A stretch of 64,000 nucleotides of DNA from PWND01 sp964614525 (lineage in GTDB: Bacteria > Bacteroidota > Bacteroidia > Bacteroidales > UBA7960), in NCBI GenBank assembly GCA_964614525.1, contig CAZTPA010000003.1:1-64000 (forward strand). Reading direction: 5' to 3'. Under the pieces are notes generated by a model, which saw only the letters and a program-made list of their open reading frames with translations, made no database searches and was not told the origin of the DNA. The stretch's first letter is position 1, and each line of letters starts with the position of its first letter. The position numbers and the translations under genes are program-made. Below, in pieces: positions 26,437 to 34,584 of this stretch.

Positions 26437-27150
26437 TTATTTCATTAGAAAGTCAAAATTCTCATTTGCATCTAAATCAATTGCTTCTTCATCTTTTTTA
26501 AATATTTTAAGTTTGTGTTTGCCCAGCAGCTTTACTTGTTTTCCCTCAATGCGAAGAATACTGCCTTCTCTTAAACCAACTACAATCATATCTTTATTAA
26601 TTTCCAGAAATTCTCTGATTCTTTGTTCTCTGGTTTCTCCGGCATGTCCGGGAACTACTATTTCATTATAATGAGGATTAATTTGAAAAGGAACTAAACC
26701 TAATATATCAAAGCTTTTTGGTTCAATAATAGGCATGTCGTTTGTTGTTTTTAAAGATGGGCAGGCAACATTGCTCCCTGCACTCCAACCAATAAATGGT
26801 GTCCCTGAGTTTGCCTTTTTACGCATAGGCTCAATAAGCTTGTTCTCATACATCATGGCAACCAAATGGAAGGTATTTCCACCTCCAACAACAATACATT
26901 CAGCTTCTTCAACAGCTTTAACAGGGTCGCTTGTATTATGTATCGATTTCACAGAATATCCAAGCTCATTAAATACTTTGCTTACCTTTTTGTCATAGTC
27001 ATCATAACTAAGACTAACTCCTGCATAAGGAATAAATAAAACTTCCATGGATTTATTTCCCAGGAAATCTTTAATGTATGGTTTAGTATATGCAAGGTAT
27101 TCTTCACCGAAATTAGTTGAATTGCTAATTAATAAAAGTCTTTTTTCCAT
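26437..27150 (-). CDS. pepE: Dipeptidase E (S51 family, alpha-aspartyl dipeptidase)
   Basis: A 237-residue cytosolic serine peptidase closely matching the E. coli PepE pattern along its whole length: LLLISNST, FIPYAGVSLSYDDY, IVVGGGNTFHL, GWSAGSN, TTNDMPI, INPHYNE, GETREQRI. The expected catalytic residues are S123 (nucleophile, in the strand-turn-helix GWSAG), D138 and H160. PepE cleaves Asp-X dipeptides and shares its fold with cyanophycinase. Adjacency to a cyanophycin-synthetase-like gene hints at a role in recycling aspartyl dipeptides, but this is inference. True cyanophycinases are longer and release beta-Asp-Arg. Confidence 0.93.
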   Translation of the reverse strand: MEKRLLLISNSTNFGEEYLAYTKPYIKDFLGNKSMEVLFIPYAGVSLSYDDYDKKVSKVFNELGYSVKSIHNTSDPVKAVEEAECIVVGGGNTFHLVAMMYENKLIEPMRKKANSGTPFIGWSAGSNVACPSLKTTNDMPIIEPKSFDILGLVPFQINPHYNEIVVPGHAGETREQRIREFLEINKDMIVVGLREGSILRIEGKQVKLLGKHKLKIFKKDEEAIDLDANENFDFLMK

Positions 27151-27672
27151 AATTGTTTTTGTTTATGCGTCTATATTTATTCACGAAAATAATATTTTTG
27201 CAATCCAAAACATGAATTATTTTGAAGTTTTAACATTAAATCTTTAAAATGAATCATTAGTGTCCGACTAAAAAGTGAACATAACTAGGAGATTGCCTTT
27301 GGCGAGCTCGCAAGCTAGGTTCTTCGCTCCACTTCGTTATGCTCAGAATGACAGGTTTTTATCATTACGAGGTGGTGACGCTTAAGAAACGCCAAATGTC
27401 TTGTCATACCGAGCGAAGCGAAGTATCTAGTAGTTTTATCCGAACAATAGTGAAAACAAATATTAAAACATTGATTTTGTATTATAAACATATTGGTTCA
27501 TAATGCCTGGAAACTCGAAGAAATTTATTTAAATATATGAGTAAAGTAGCAAATTCTATAAATTACAGGTAAAATTTTACTTCTAGCTCTGTAACTTTTT
27601 TACATATTTAACCGTCATAAAAAAAGTTGATCTAAAAATCTTATCTAATTATTTAATTTAAAAATTTAAAAC
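27151..27672. other. Gene-free region holding repeat copy 2
   Basis: Contains the dispersed repeat at 27298-27440 and otherwise AT-rich sequence without a credible gene. A sequence beginning GTGTCCGACTAAAAAG at 27261 resembles ends of some Bacteroidota insertion elements, but no transposase remnant or partner end is visible. No clear promoter for the GIN-domain gene was found. Confidence 0.5.
27298..27440 (+). repeat. Intergenic repeat, copy 2
   Basis: Matches 891-1061 at both ends and in the same orientation: TTTGGCGAGCTCGCAAGCT, then CTCAGAATGACA, then TTGTCATACCGAGCGAAGCG and AAGTATCTAGTAGTTTTA. The GC hairpin of copy 1 is replaced by unrelated sequence (GAGGTGGTGACGCTTAAG), so the core is variable and the ends conserved. 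The inverted arms are kept. Confidence 0.75.
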
Positions 27673-28422
27673 ATGGAAAATATTTATTTTACAAAAGGCA
27701 GACAGATAATGTTGCTAATAGCATTTGTTTTTTTTGCTACATTAAGTTCATGTAGTTTTGGCATTAGCGGTACTGAAAGAATTAAAGGCAGTGGCGAAGT
27801 TATTTCAGAACTTCGGGAGTTGCCATATTTTAATGCTATTGATGTTAGTAATTCTTTTGATGTTTTTATTACAATGGGAGAGGAATTTCATGTCGAAATA
27901 AAGGCAGATGATAATATTGTTCCTCTTGTTATTACTGAGGTAATAGATGATGTTTTGGAAATTAGTATAGAAAGAAATTATTCAATTAGGAAAGCAAAAT
28001 CACAAGAGCTTCATATTACAATGCCAATGCTTTTAAGCATTAAAGCAAGTGGTGCAACATCAGTAAAGCTTGAAAACAGATTAGATAGTGAAGCACTATA
28101 TGTGCAAGCTTCAGGTGCATCAGATGTTATGCTTGATGCAAATTTATCATATCTTGAAATAAAGTTCTCGGGAGCATCAGACTTGAAAATTACCGGCTTT
28201 TCAGAATCTGTTAAGGCCCGCCTTAGTGGCGCAAGCGATATGAAAGATTACGATTTTGTGTGTAACTTTCTGGATGCAAATCTAAGCGGTGCAAGTGATA
28301 TACGAATAACTGCAAACGAAAAAGTTAGTGGCAAACTGAGCGGTGCAAGTGATATAAACCTTAAAGGAGATCCACTTGTAGTTGTTTCTACTTCAGGTGC
28401 TTCATCTGTTATAAAAAGGTAG
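27673..28422 (+). CDS. GIN-domain (DUF2807) lipoprotein
   Basis: A 249-residue precursor. Signal peptide with lipobox ATLSSC (C27). The mature part is a right-handed beta-solenoid-type GIN/DUF2807 domain: an N-terminal strand set (YFNAIDVSNSFDVFITMG) and then at least seven turns marked by SGAT/SGAS-containing repeats about 17-22 residues apart (KASGATSVKL, QASGASDVML, KFSGASDLKI, RLSGASDMKD, NLSGASDIRI, KLSGASDINL, STSGASSVIK). The family is abundant in Bacteroidota and attached to the outer membrane; function is not established. Monocistronic, ending in a hairpin shared with the convergent gene. Confidence 0.88.
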   Translation: MENIYFTKGRQIMLLIAFVFFATLSSCSFGISGTERIKGSGEVISELRELPYFNAIDVSNSFDVFITMGEEFHVEIKADDNIVPLVITEVIDDVLEISIERNYSIRKAKSQELHITMPMLLSIKASGATSVKLENRLDSEALYVQASGASDVMLDANLSYLEIKFSGASDLKITGFSESVKARLSGASDMKDYDFVCNFLDANLSGASDIRITANEKVSGKLSGASDINLKGDPLVVVSTSGASSVIKR

Positions 28423-28433
28423 TTCTTTGGCTT

Positions 28434-28466
28434 AGTTTCAGATTGTAATATAAACAATCTGAAACT
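28434..28466. terminator. Stem-loop between convergent genes
   Basis: A perfect 13-bp inverted repeat (28434-28446 with 28454-28466) and 7-base loop lies between the GIN-domain gene and the DUF5063 gene, overlapping the latter's stop codon. No long T run follows on either strand, so it may act as a 3-prime end stabiliser rather than an intrinsic terminator. Confidence 0.45.
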
Positions 28467-29016
28467 ATTCTGTTAAATCATCATCCATGAACAATTCAGG
28501 ATCGATGGCATGTTTATGCAATATTTGATGAACGGCTTTTAATGCATTAATTATTCTTATACCCCAGTGACTTTTAAAAAGCTTTTGAATCTCAAATATT
28601 GCATTCTCTTTTGCATGTATAAGAGAATTTTGATATAACATAATAAAATCTTTCATGTCCTGATAAATATCAGCCATATTATCCGAAAGACTGGCTTCTT
28701 CAGTGTCATAATTATGGTCATGAGTGTAGTATATGTCTTGCTCCCCAAATTTCTCTCTTAATGCTTTAAATATTGCTTCCCATTTTTCTTCAGTTACAAA
28801 TTTCTCACTAAAAGAATCATCATTAACTGTTACTTCCGGCATTACCGAACCTTTTAAGTATAATAAGGGTGCAATTTTTTGAAAGTATTGGAAAATATCT
28901 TCGGCAGAATAATTTTCGGCTTTTTCAAAAAACAGGCAGTACTCATTAGCAACAGTGATAAATTCAATAACAGCTTTTGAATATATAATATTTGAATTAT
29001 CAATATTAGGTTCCAT
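28465..29016 (-). CDS. DUF5063 family protein
   Basis: A 183-residue, acidic, mostly helical cytosolic protein. Text such as YSKAVIEFITVANEYCLFFE near the N terminus and YQDMKDFIMLYQNS near residue 120 fits DUF5063, a Bacteroidota family of unknown role. It follows the beta-helix lipoprotein gene by 20 bases on the same strand, so the two are probably co-transcribed although their predicted locations differ. Confidence 0.78.
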   Translation of the reverse strand: MEPNIDNSNIIYSKAVIEFITVANEYCLFFEKAENYSAEDIFQYFQKIAPLLYLKGSVMPEVTVNDDSFSEKFVTEEKWEAIFKALREKFGEQDIYYTHDHNYDTEEASLSDNMADIYQDMKDFIMLYQNSLIHAKENAIFEIQKLFKSHWGIRIINALKAVHQILHKHAIDPELFMDDDLTE

Positions 29017-29036
29017 AGAAATAATATATTTAATAT

Positions 29037-30497
29037 TTATTCTTCATCGTTAATAACATGATACTCCATAGCTCCCAGATCTCCCGGAGGAATTCTTTGA
29101 TTTCCCAGTAAATCAAATGGAAATTGATTAGCTATGTCGGGATTTCCTGCATCTATTGCAGGTGAATCTTCTTTTAGACGGTAATCGTTTTCTTCGCTAT
29201 TATTAAACTTAGGGTTTTGGTTTTTAATAATGTTTATAAATTCAGAAGACGAGGTGTCAAGAGTTGTTTTTAAAAGGCAATGGTCAAAAGTATAATTTGC
29301 CATACCGGTATCGGGAAAGAAATCAAAAACAATTTCTTCATCCAAACTTCCATGTATAATAGAATTTCCAAAATTGGCAAATTCAAGATCTCTGATTTGT
29401 ATATTGTCATCAAGATCTATATAATAATTATTCAGATAAATCATGGGAGTTTGCCTTACTGCAATATTATAGTAATTAGCAAATGTACAATGATTAAATT
29501 CATATTTTCCGCCAATATTAATATATGCGGAATGTTCTCCGCAATTGGCAATAATTGAATTTTCTGCAATAACATGACTGCCTTGCAACAGTAGTCCTGT
29601 TGAACTCATGTTTTTTATTATCGAATTTTTTATGCTAAGCGAGGGGTTGGTATAACTGCCGATAGAATCAATATGAAGTCCGACAGTACCATTTTTAATG
29701 ATAGTGTAATCAAGTTCATGATTCTTGCTGGTTGCAGTAAACCAAATTCGTCCCCATTGCCCGGGGAGGTCTCTGTAAAAAGGTTCAAGCCGGTCGCCCT
29801 GGAAAGTAACCGGAGCATCAATATTTCCAATAGCTTTTAGGCTGGCTCCCCCAAGAAAAATTAAACTTGAATTGTTGTGAAGATGTATGTTTGCACCTTC
29901 TTCAATAGTTAAAGTTTTGTCTTCATCCACCAACACTAGTCCATATAATACATAAGGTAATTCATTTGTCCATGTTTGGCTTTCTTCCATTAAGTGATAT
30001 GATATTCCGCTTTCAGGATCAGTATAATTCGGTTTTATAAAAACAGCATCCTGGCCCCAGGCCACCAATTCTATATTTTGTTCATTGCCATTGGTTTCAA
30101 AATTTATTTGGTCAGCAATAACTAATGGAAGATTTTGGTTCACGGGGTCAACTGTCACTTCAACGAATATGTAAATACTATCATTAGCTTCTATTTCGAT
30201 ATCATTTAATGAGTTTCCCGCATTGCCGTCAACATTTATTCTAAAAAATGAATTAGCTCCCTCTTCAAGCCATATCCTGGAAATATTAATTCTTTGATGA
30301 TGAGTATTATATATCTTTAAATTCTTTGTAGAAGAGCCAATGGTCGTAAATACGGTGTCAAACAAGAGAGAATCCGAAGAAAACTCAAGTTTAACAGATG
30401 GGTCGGTATCAAAATCAGTATCCCTGCATGAATTTGAAAACATCAACAGAGAAACTAATAATAATGTAAAAATGCTAAGTCGATAAGTGTATGTCAT
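29037..30497 (-). CDS. Outer-membrane lipoprotein with parallel beta-helix
   Basis: A 486-residue precursor. Lipobox FSNSC (about residue 24) followed by RD. An N-terminal Ig/Abnormal-spindle-like strand region about 35-160 (SDSLLFDTVFTTIGSSTKNL) is followed by a right-handed parallel beta-helix about 185-400 with repeated N-S-I-I/N-C units (IKNSIIKNMSSTGLLLQGSH, ENSIIANCGEHS). The C terminus has the choice-of-anchor-Q text SPAIDAGNPDIANQF...LGNQRIPPGDLGAMEY. Such proteins are common surface lipoproteins in Bacteroidota; binding or degrading polysaccharide is possible, but no catalytic residues are evident. Confidence 0.82.
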   Translation of the reverse strand: MTYTYRLSIFTLLLVSLLMFSNSCRDTDFDTDPSVKLEFSSDSLLFDTVFTTIGSSTKNLKIYNTHHQRINISRIWLEEGANSFFRINVDGNAGNSLNDIEIEANDSIYIFVEVTVDPVNQNLPLVIADQINFETNGNEQNIELVAWGQDAVFIKPNYTDPESGISYHLMEESQTWTNELPYVLYGLVLVDEDKTLTIEEGANIHLHNNSSLIFLGGASLKAIGNIDAPVTFQGDRLEPFYRDLPGQWGRIWFTATSKNHELDYTIIKNGTVGLHIDSIGSYTNPSLSIKNSIIKNMSSTGLLLQGSHVIAENSIIANCGEHSAYINIGGKYEFNHCTFANYYNIAVRQTPMIYLNNYYIDLDDNIQIRDLEFANFGNSIIHGSLDEEIVFDFFPDTGMANYTFDHCLLKTTLDTSSSEFINIIKNQNPKFNNSEENDYRLKEDSPAIDAGNPDIANQFPFDLLGNQRIPPGDLGAMEYHVINDEE

Positions 30498-30674
30498 TTT
30501 TTTATTTTAAATAACGACTTTGAAAGTAAAAAATTATAATCTTGAAGATTTTGTGAATGCAAAATTACTAAATGATTATCGAATAATATTTAATGTAATA
30601 ACGTCTTTTGGATTTAAATCAATAATACTTTGAAAAAAAAGCCATAAATCTTTTTATCACGTAAAAATTTAAAT

Positions 30675-30682
30675 TATTTTTG
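30675..30682 (+). promoter_or_regulatory. Bacteroidota -7 element for the TPR protein/ribH unit
   Basis: TATTTTTG matches TAnnTTTG, 32 bases ahead of the ATG at 30714. No convincing -33 TTG. No FMN riboswitch is visible ahead of ribH. Confidence 0.4.
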
Positions 30683-30713
30683 CAGCCAAAATAATATATA
30701 TACATAAACGATT

Positions 30714-31406
30714 ATGGCAAAAGGTAAAAAATCAACACAAGGCGAAAAAAATATTATAGCCGTTGAAGAAGCATTAGGGAAATCAGAAAAGTTTATTGAA
30801 AGAAATCAAAACATTTTGATTTGGGTAATTACTCTGATAGTATTAATAATTGCAGGTTACATCGGTTATAACCGTTTTATACTGGAACCAAAAGAGCGCG
30901 AAGCAGCAAGCGAAATGTTTGTAGCAGAAAACTATTTTGATGAAGGAGAATATATGCTTGCATTAGAGGGTGATGAGGAGAATTACGGATTTCTGGATAT
31001 TATTGATGAGTTCCGCATGACAAAATCTGCTAATCTTGCAAAATATTATTCAGGTATTACTTATCTTAAGCTTGGGGAGTATGAAAATGCTATTGAGTAT
31101 TTGGATAAGTTCAAAAAACGTGATCAAATGTTGGGCACCTTAGCTTATGGAGCTACCGGAGATGCTTATCTGGAAATGGATGATAAAGAAAATGCTTTGT
31201 ATTATTATAAAGAAGCTGCTAAATTTAAACCTAATAAGTTTACAACACCAATATTTATACTAAAAGCTGCGCAGCTGGCAGAACACATGGAAAACTATCA
31301 GGAAGCTTTGTCTTTTTACGAAAAGATAAAAACTGAATATCATAATACAATCGAGGCTGATAATATTGATGTTCACATAGGCAGGGTTAAGGGCTTTATT
31401 AAATAA
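30714..31406 (+). CDS. Membrane-anchored TPR protein
   Basis: A 230-residue protein. Lys-rich cytosolic N terminus, one membrane helix (about 34-51; ILIWVITLIVLIIAGYIGY), then TPR-type helical repeats: NLAKYYSGITYLKLGEYENA, GTLAYGATGDAYLEMDDKEN, ILKAAQLAEHMENYQEALSF. The layout resembles YfgM, the periplasmic TPR partner of the SecYEG/PpiD machinery, and this gene is conserved next to ribH in many Bacteroidota. The ribH gene starts 13 bases later, indicating one transcript. Confidence 0.82.
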   Translation: MAKGKKSTQGEKNIIAVEEALGKSEKFIERNQNILIWVITLIVLIIAGYIGYNRFILEPKEREAASEMFVAENYFDEGEYMLALEGDEENYGFLDIIDEFRMTKSANLAKYYSGITYLKLGEYENAIEYLDKFKKRDQMLGTLAYGATGDAYLEMDDKENALYYYKEAAKFKPNKFTTPIFILKAAQLAEHMENYQEALSFYEKIKTEYHNTIEADNIDVHIGRVKGFIK

Positions 31407-31419
31407 ATCCAAAGTTTTA

Positions 31420-31908
31420 ATGTCAAAAAAAAAGAACTTATCTGATTATAATATTTCGGAAGTACCTGATGCTTCTTCAATGAGAATTGCCATTATTTAT
31501 TCAGAGTGGAATGAAGAAGTAACTCATGCTTTGTTAAATGGCGCAAAAGATTCTCTGCTTAAGCATGGTATAAAAGAAGATAATATAATAGTGGAGTCTG
31601 TTCCCGGAAGTTTTGAACTACCTATGGGGGCTCAGTTTTTGCTTAAATCTGATAATACTTTGGATGCAGTTATATGCATTGGATGCGTTATACAAGGCGA
31701 AACAAGACATTTTGAGTTTATTTCACAGGCAGTTGCAAACGGAACTATGAAAGTTGCACTTATGCATAACAAACCTGTAGTTTTTGGTGTTCTTACAACT
31801 GATAATTTTCAACAAGCGAAAGAGAGATCTGGCGGAGTACACGGAAATAAGGGAGATGAGGCAGCTATCACTGCAATTAAAATGGTTAACTTAAAAAACA
31901 TACTTTAG
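31420..31908 (+). CDS. ribH: 6,7-dimethyl-8-ribityllumazine synthase
   Basis: A 162-residue enzyme, normal length. It condenses 5-amino-6-ribitylamino-uracil with 3,4-dihydroxy-2-butanone 4-phosphate to lumazine, the penultimate step of riboflavin synthesis. Signature segments are present: IIYSEWNEEVTHALLNGA, ESVPGSFELPMGAQ, CIGCVIQGETRHFEFISQAV, and PVVFGVLTTDNFQQA followed by NKGDEAA. The conserved catalytic His is in the RHFEF segment. No other rib gene lies in the window, so the pathway is dispersed. Confidence 0.95.
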   Translation: MSKKKNLSDYNISEVPDASSMRIAIIYSEWNEEVTHALLNGAKDSLLKHGIKEDNIIVESVPGSFELPMGAQFLLKSDNTLDAVICIGCVIQGETRHFEFISQAVANGTMKVALMHNKPVVFGVLTTDNFQQAKERSGGVHGNKGDEAAITAIKMVNLKNIL

Positions 31909-31995
31909 GTATTTCCCTACAATATTGTTTTCTACAGAGATTTATCATTTGATAAACCTGTTTTTAATTTCTGTATAAAAATAAATTCAGCATTC

Positions 31996-32982
31996 ATGGC
32001 AAATTCCTCAAAGAATCTTAGAATAGTTTTTATGGGAACTCCGGAAATTGCCGTCGCTTCTTTACAGGCAATTATCAAATCAGGATATGATGTTGTTGGT
32101 GTAGTTACCACTCCCGATAAACCGGCAGGTAGAGGTAGAAAAGTAAAACAGTCTGCCGTAAAAGAATATGCTCTTGAACAAAACATTAAGGTTTTGCAAC
32201 CTCCTAAACTTAAAGATCCCGATTTTTTAAATGAACTAAAATCTCTAAACCCTGACATACAAGTAATTGTTGCTTTTCGAAAAGTCCCCACCGAAGTTTG
32301 GAGCCTGCCTTCAAAAGGTACTATAAATATGCATGCTTCATTATTGCCTGATTTGAGAGGTGCTGCTCCAATAAATTGGGCCGTAATATATGGATATAAA
32401 ATTACTGGTGTTACCACGTTTTTTATCAATGATGAGATTGATAAAGGAAATATTATCTTAAAAGAGACTGTAATTATTGATAATAATGAAACAGCTGGAA
32501 CGCTCCATGATAAACTTATGGTAACAGGCGCAGAAATAGTAATTAAAACAATTAAGCTTATTGAATCCGGTGAAGTGAAGGAAGTGCCCCAGGAAGATAT
32601 TATAGATAAAGAAAGTGTTTTAAATCCTGCTCCAAAAATTTTTAAAGAAGATTGCGAAATAAACTGGAATAAAAAATGCGATGAAGTTGCAAACTTTATA
32701 AATGGTCTCACACCTTATCCGGGAGCATATGCAAAACTTAACATTAATGAAAATGTAGGAATAGCAAATTATAAAATTCTTAAAATACATTGTATAAAGG
32801 AAAATCATAATTATAAAGCAGGAACAGTTCTTTCTGATGGCAAAAAACAAATAAAAATTGCAGTAATTGATGGTTTTATTGACATTTTAACGATCCAGGA
32901 ACCGGGAAAACGTCCGTTAAGTACCCCTGAATACATAAGAGGCGTTAAAAAACTTGTAAATTTTTTATTTTTTGAAAATTAA
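31996..32982 (+). CDS. fmt: Methionyl-tRNA formyltransferase
   Basis: A 328-residue enzyme that formylates initiator Met-tRNA using 10-formyl-THF. Catalytic domain: FMGTPEIAVASLQAI, VVTTPDKPAGRGRK, INMHASLLPDLRGAAPINWA (Asn and His of the NxHxSLLP signature), FFINDEIDKGNII. The C-terminal tRNA-binding domain begins about 205 with INWNKKCDEVANFINGLTPY. One departure is VIVAFRKVPTEVW, where most enzymes have AFRMLP. The start follows an 87-base gap after ribH that contains a 7-bp inverted repeat (TTTATCA/TGATAAA at 31941-31956). It is probably its own transcript. Confidence 0.95.
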   Translation: MANSSKNLRIVFMGTPEIAVASLQAIIKSGYDVVGVVTTPDKPAGRGRKVKQSAVKEYALEQNIKVLQPPKLKDPDFLNELKSLNPDIQVIVAFRKVPTEVWSLPSKGTINMHASLLPDLRGAAPINWAVIYGYKITGVTTFFINDEIDKGNIILKETVIIDNNETAGTLHDKLMVTGAEIVIKTIKLIESGEVKEVPQEDIIDKESVLNPAPKIFKEDCEINWNKKCDEVANFINGLTPYPGAYAKLNINENVGIANYKILKIHCIKENHNYKAGTVLSDGKKQIKIAVIDGFIDILTIQEPGKRPLSTPEYIRGVKKLVNFLFFEN

Positions 32983-33073
32983 CTAATATGCTGGTTGTCA
33001 GTATTATAAGGCTTTTAGTTTTCAACAAAAAGCCAAATTTATCAACAAAACCAACACTTTTCGCAAAATTAAC

Positions 33074-33103
33074 TTGCATGTTTAGATAAATCCTCTATAT
33101 TTG
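33074..33103 (+). promoter_or_regulatory. Complete Bacteroidota promoter of the HU gene
   Basis: TTG at 33074-33076, a 19-base spacer and TATATTTG at 33096-33103. This is the best match in the window to the TTG-N19-TAnnTTTG consensus. The predicted start would leave a leader of about 40 bases, fitting a highly expressed gene. Confidence 0.8.
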
Positions 33104-33151
33104 CAGAGGAAATAAACAATTTCATTTTATTAAACCAAAACAAGAAAAAAA

Positions 33152-33424
33152 ATGAACAAAGCAGAACTAATTGATGCTATTGCATCAGGATCAGGCTTAA
33201 CAAAAGCTGACGCAAAAAAAGCACTTGACTCTTTCATTAAAGCTACTACAACTTCACTTAAAAAAGGTGAAAGAGTAGCATTAGTAGGATTTGGTTCTTT
33301 CTCAGTAGCTAAAAGAGAAGCTCGCAAAGGACGCAACCCACAAACTGGTAAGGAAATCAAGATTCCTGCTAAAAAAGTTGTTAAATTCAAACCAGGTGCT
33401 GAACTTGCTGACGTTGTTAAGTAA
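33152..33424 (+). CDS. HU family DNA-binding protein
   Basis: A 90-residue histone-like protein, normal length. N-terminal helices MNKAELIDAIASGSGLTKAD and KKALDSFIKAT dimerise. The GERVALVGFGSFSV strand pair leads to the DNA-binding arm RKGRNPQTGKEIKIPAKK with the intercalating Pro of NPQTG. It bends and compacts DNA without strong sequence preference. It has its own strong promoter and an intrinsic terminator, so it is a single-gene transcript. Confidence 0.96.
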   Translation: MNKAELIDAIASGSGLTKADAKKALDSFIKATTTSLKKGERVALVGFGSFSVAKREARKGRNPQTGKEIKIPAKKVVKFKPGAELADVVK

Positions 33425-33445
33425 GCAAATTTACACATGACATAG

Positions 33446-33480
33446 AAGCTTCGGATTTTTTGTCCGAAGCTTTTTTTTTG
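33446..33480 (+). terminator. Intrinsic terminator of the HU gene
   Basis: A 10-bp perfect stem (AAGCTTCGGA at 33446-33455 with TCCGAAGCTT at 33463-33472), 7-base loop and a run of nine T. Confidence 0.95.
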
Positions 33481-33527
33481 CTTATTATTTTACAATATTG
33501 TTTATTTTCGCAATAATGAATACATAA

Positions 33528-34571
33528 ATGAATAAGGAACAAAAAATATCAGAATTTGATCCAAGTGGTCCCGCTAATGTTAACAATAATATTTTTGGGC
33601 TACCATTTACATTTGAAGAATCTAAGGTTATTATAATGCCTGTCCCATGGGATCTCACAGCTTCGAATAAGAGCGGCACATCTTTAGGCCCCCAGATAAT
33701 TAAAAAAGAATCTTTTCAAATTGATTTGTTTGACCAATTTGCTCCTGATGCCTGGAAAAATGGTATTTATATGGAAGATATCCCACAAAATATTCTAATG
33801 GAGAATGATTCATTAAGAACTAAAGCTGAAGATTATATTAAATTTTTAGAAAGTGGTGCTTCCAAATTCGATACTCAAACAAAGAATAATCTAGATAGTA
33901 TAAACATCGCTTGTAATAAAATGATAAGCGGGGTAGAACAGAAAGCCATTTCTTACTTAAACAGCAATAAATTACTTGCTTTAATTGGCGGAGACCATAG
34001 TACAGCTTTAGCTTTGATAAGAGCTTTGGCAGTGAAACATGATAATTTTGGCATTTTGCAGTTTGATGCACATGCGGACCTTCGAGATTCTTATGAAGGA
34101 TTTGAGCACTCTCATGCATCAGTTATGTTTAATGCTATGAAAATTAATTCAGTTTCTAAATTGGTGCAGGTCGGAATTAGAGATTATTGCCAAGAGGAGT
34201 ATGAATTTATAGAAAATAATAAAAACAGGGTTAAATTATTTACAGCACCTTATTTATATAAAAAATCCTTTGAGGGAATTTCATGGAAAAGTATCTGCTC
34301 AGATATAATTAGCGAATTGCCGGATAAAGTTTATATAACTTATGATGTTGATTTTTTGGACCCGGCAGATTGCCCTAATACCGGAACACCTGTACCGGGA
34401 GGTCTCGCATATGAACAAGCATTATATTTAATTGAATTGCTTGTTGAAAATAATAAAACAATTATAGGTTTTGATTTGGTGGAAACCGGCAATGGTGATA
34501 TAGATGGTGTAGTTTCTTGTCGCATTTTATATAGAATTATAAATGCAATGTTAAAAAGCAATAATTTATAA
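33528..34571 (+). CDS. Agmatinase/arginase family ureohydrolase
   Basis: A 347-residue manganese enzyme of the arginase superfamily. Metal-binding motifs are present: LIGGDHSTALA (His ligand), QFDAHADLRDSY (the DAHAD triad) and YDVDFLDPADCP (two Asp). TGTPVPGGL and the Glu in FDLVETG complete the active site. The N-terminal extension (about 1-60; VNNNIFGLPFTFEESKVIIM) is typical of the Bacteroidota group annotated as agmatinase family. The substrate could be agmatine, guanidinobutyrate or formiminoglutamate and cannot be decided by eye. The next gene begins 13 bases later. Confidence 0.88.
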   Translation: MNKEQKISEFDPSGPANVNNNIFGLPFTFEESKVIIMPVPWDLTASNKSGTSLGPQIIKKESFQIDLFDQFAPDAWKNGIYMEDIPQNILMENDSLRTKAEDYIKFLESGASKFDTQTKNNLDSINIACNKMISGVEQKAISYLNSNKLLALIGGDHSTALALIRALAVKHDNFGILQFDAHADLRDSYEGFEHSHASVMFNAMKINSVSKLVQVGIRDYCQEEYEFIENNKNRVKLFTAPYLYKKSFEGISWKSICSDIISELPDKVYITYDVDFLDPADCPNTGTPVPGGLAYEQALYLIELLVENNKTIIGFDLVETGNGDIDGVVSCRILYRIINAMLKSNNL

Positions 34572-34584
34572 ACTTAATTTAGCT

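Noticed and set aside
27261..27280. Sequence resembling the terminus of an insertion sequence
   Set aside because: GTGTCCGACTAAAAAG looks familiar, but there is no transposase fragment, second end or duplication nearby.
30498..30713. FMN riboswitch ahead of the TPR/ribH unit
   Set aside because: No conserved riboswitch core motifs are visible in this AT-rich leader.
31941..31956. TTTATCA/TGATAAA palindrome between ribH and fmt as operator or terminator
   Set aside because: Only 7 bp, AT-only, with no T tract; such palindromes are expected by chance in this composition.
31932..32711. 259-residue open frame opposite fmt
   Set aside because: fmt on the plus strand has complete family motifs. 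The antisense product is Ser/Phe-rich, the usual look of a reverse shadow.
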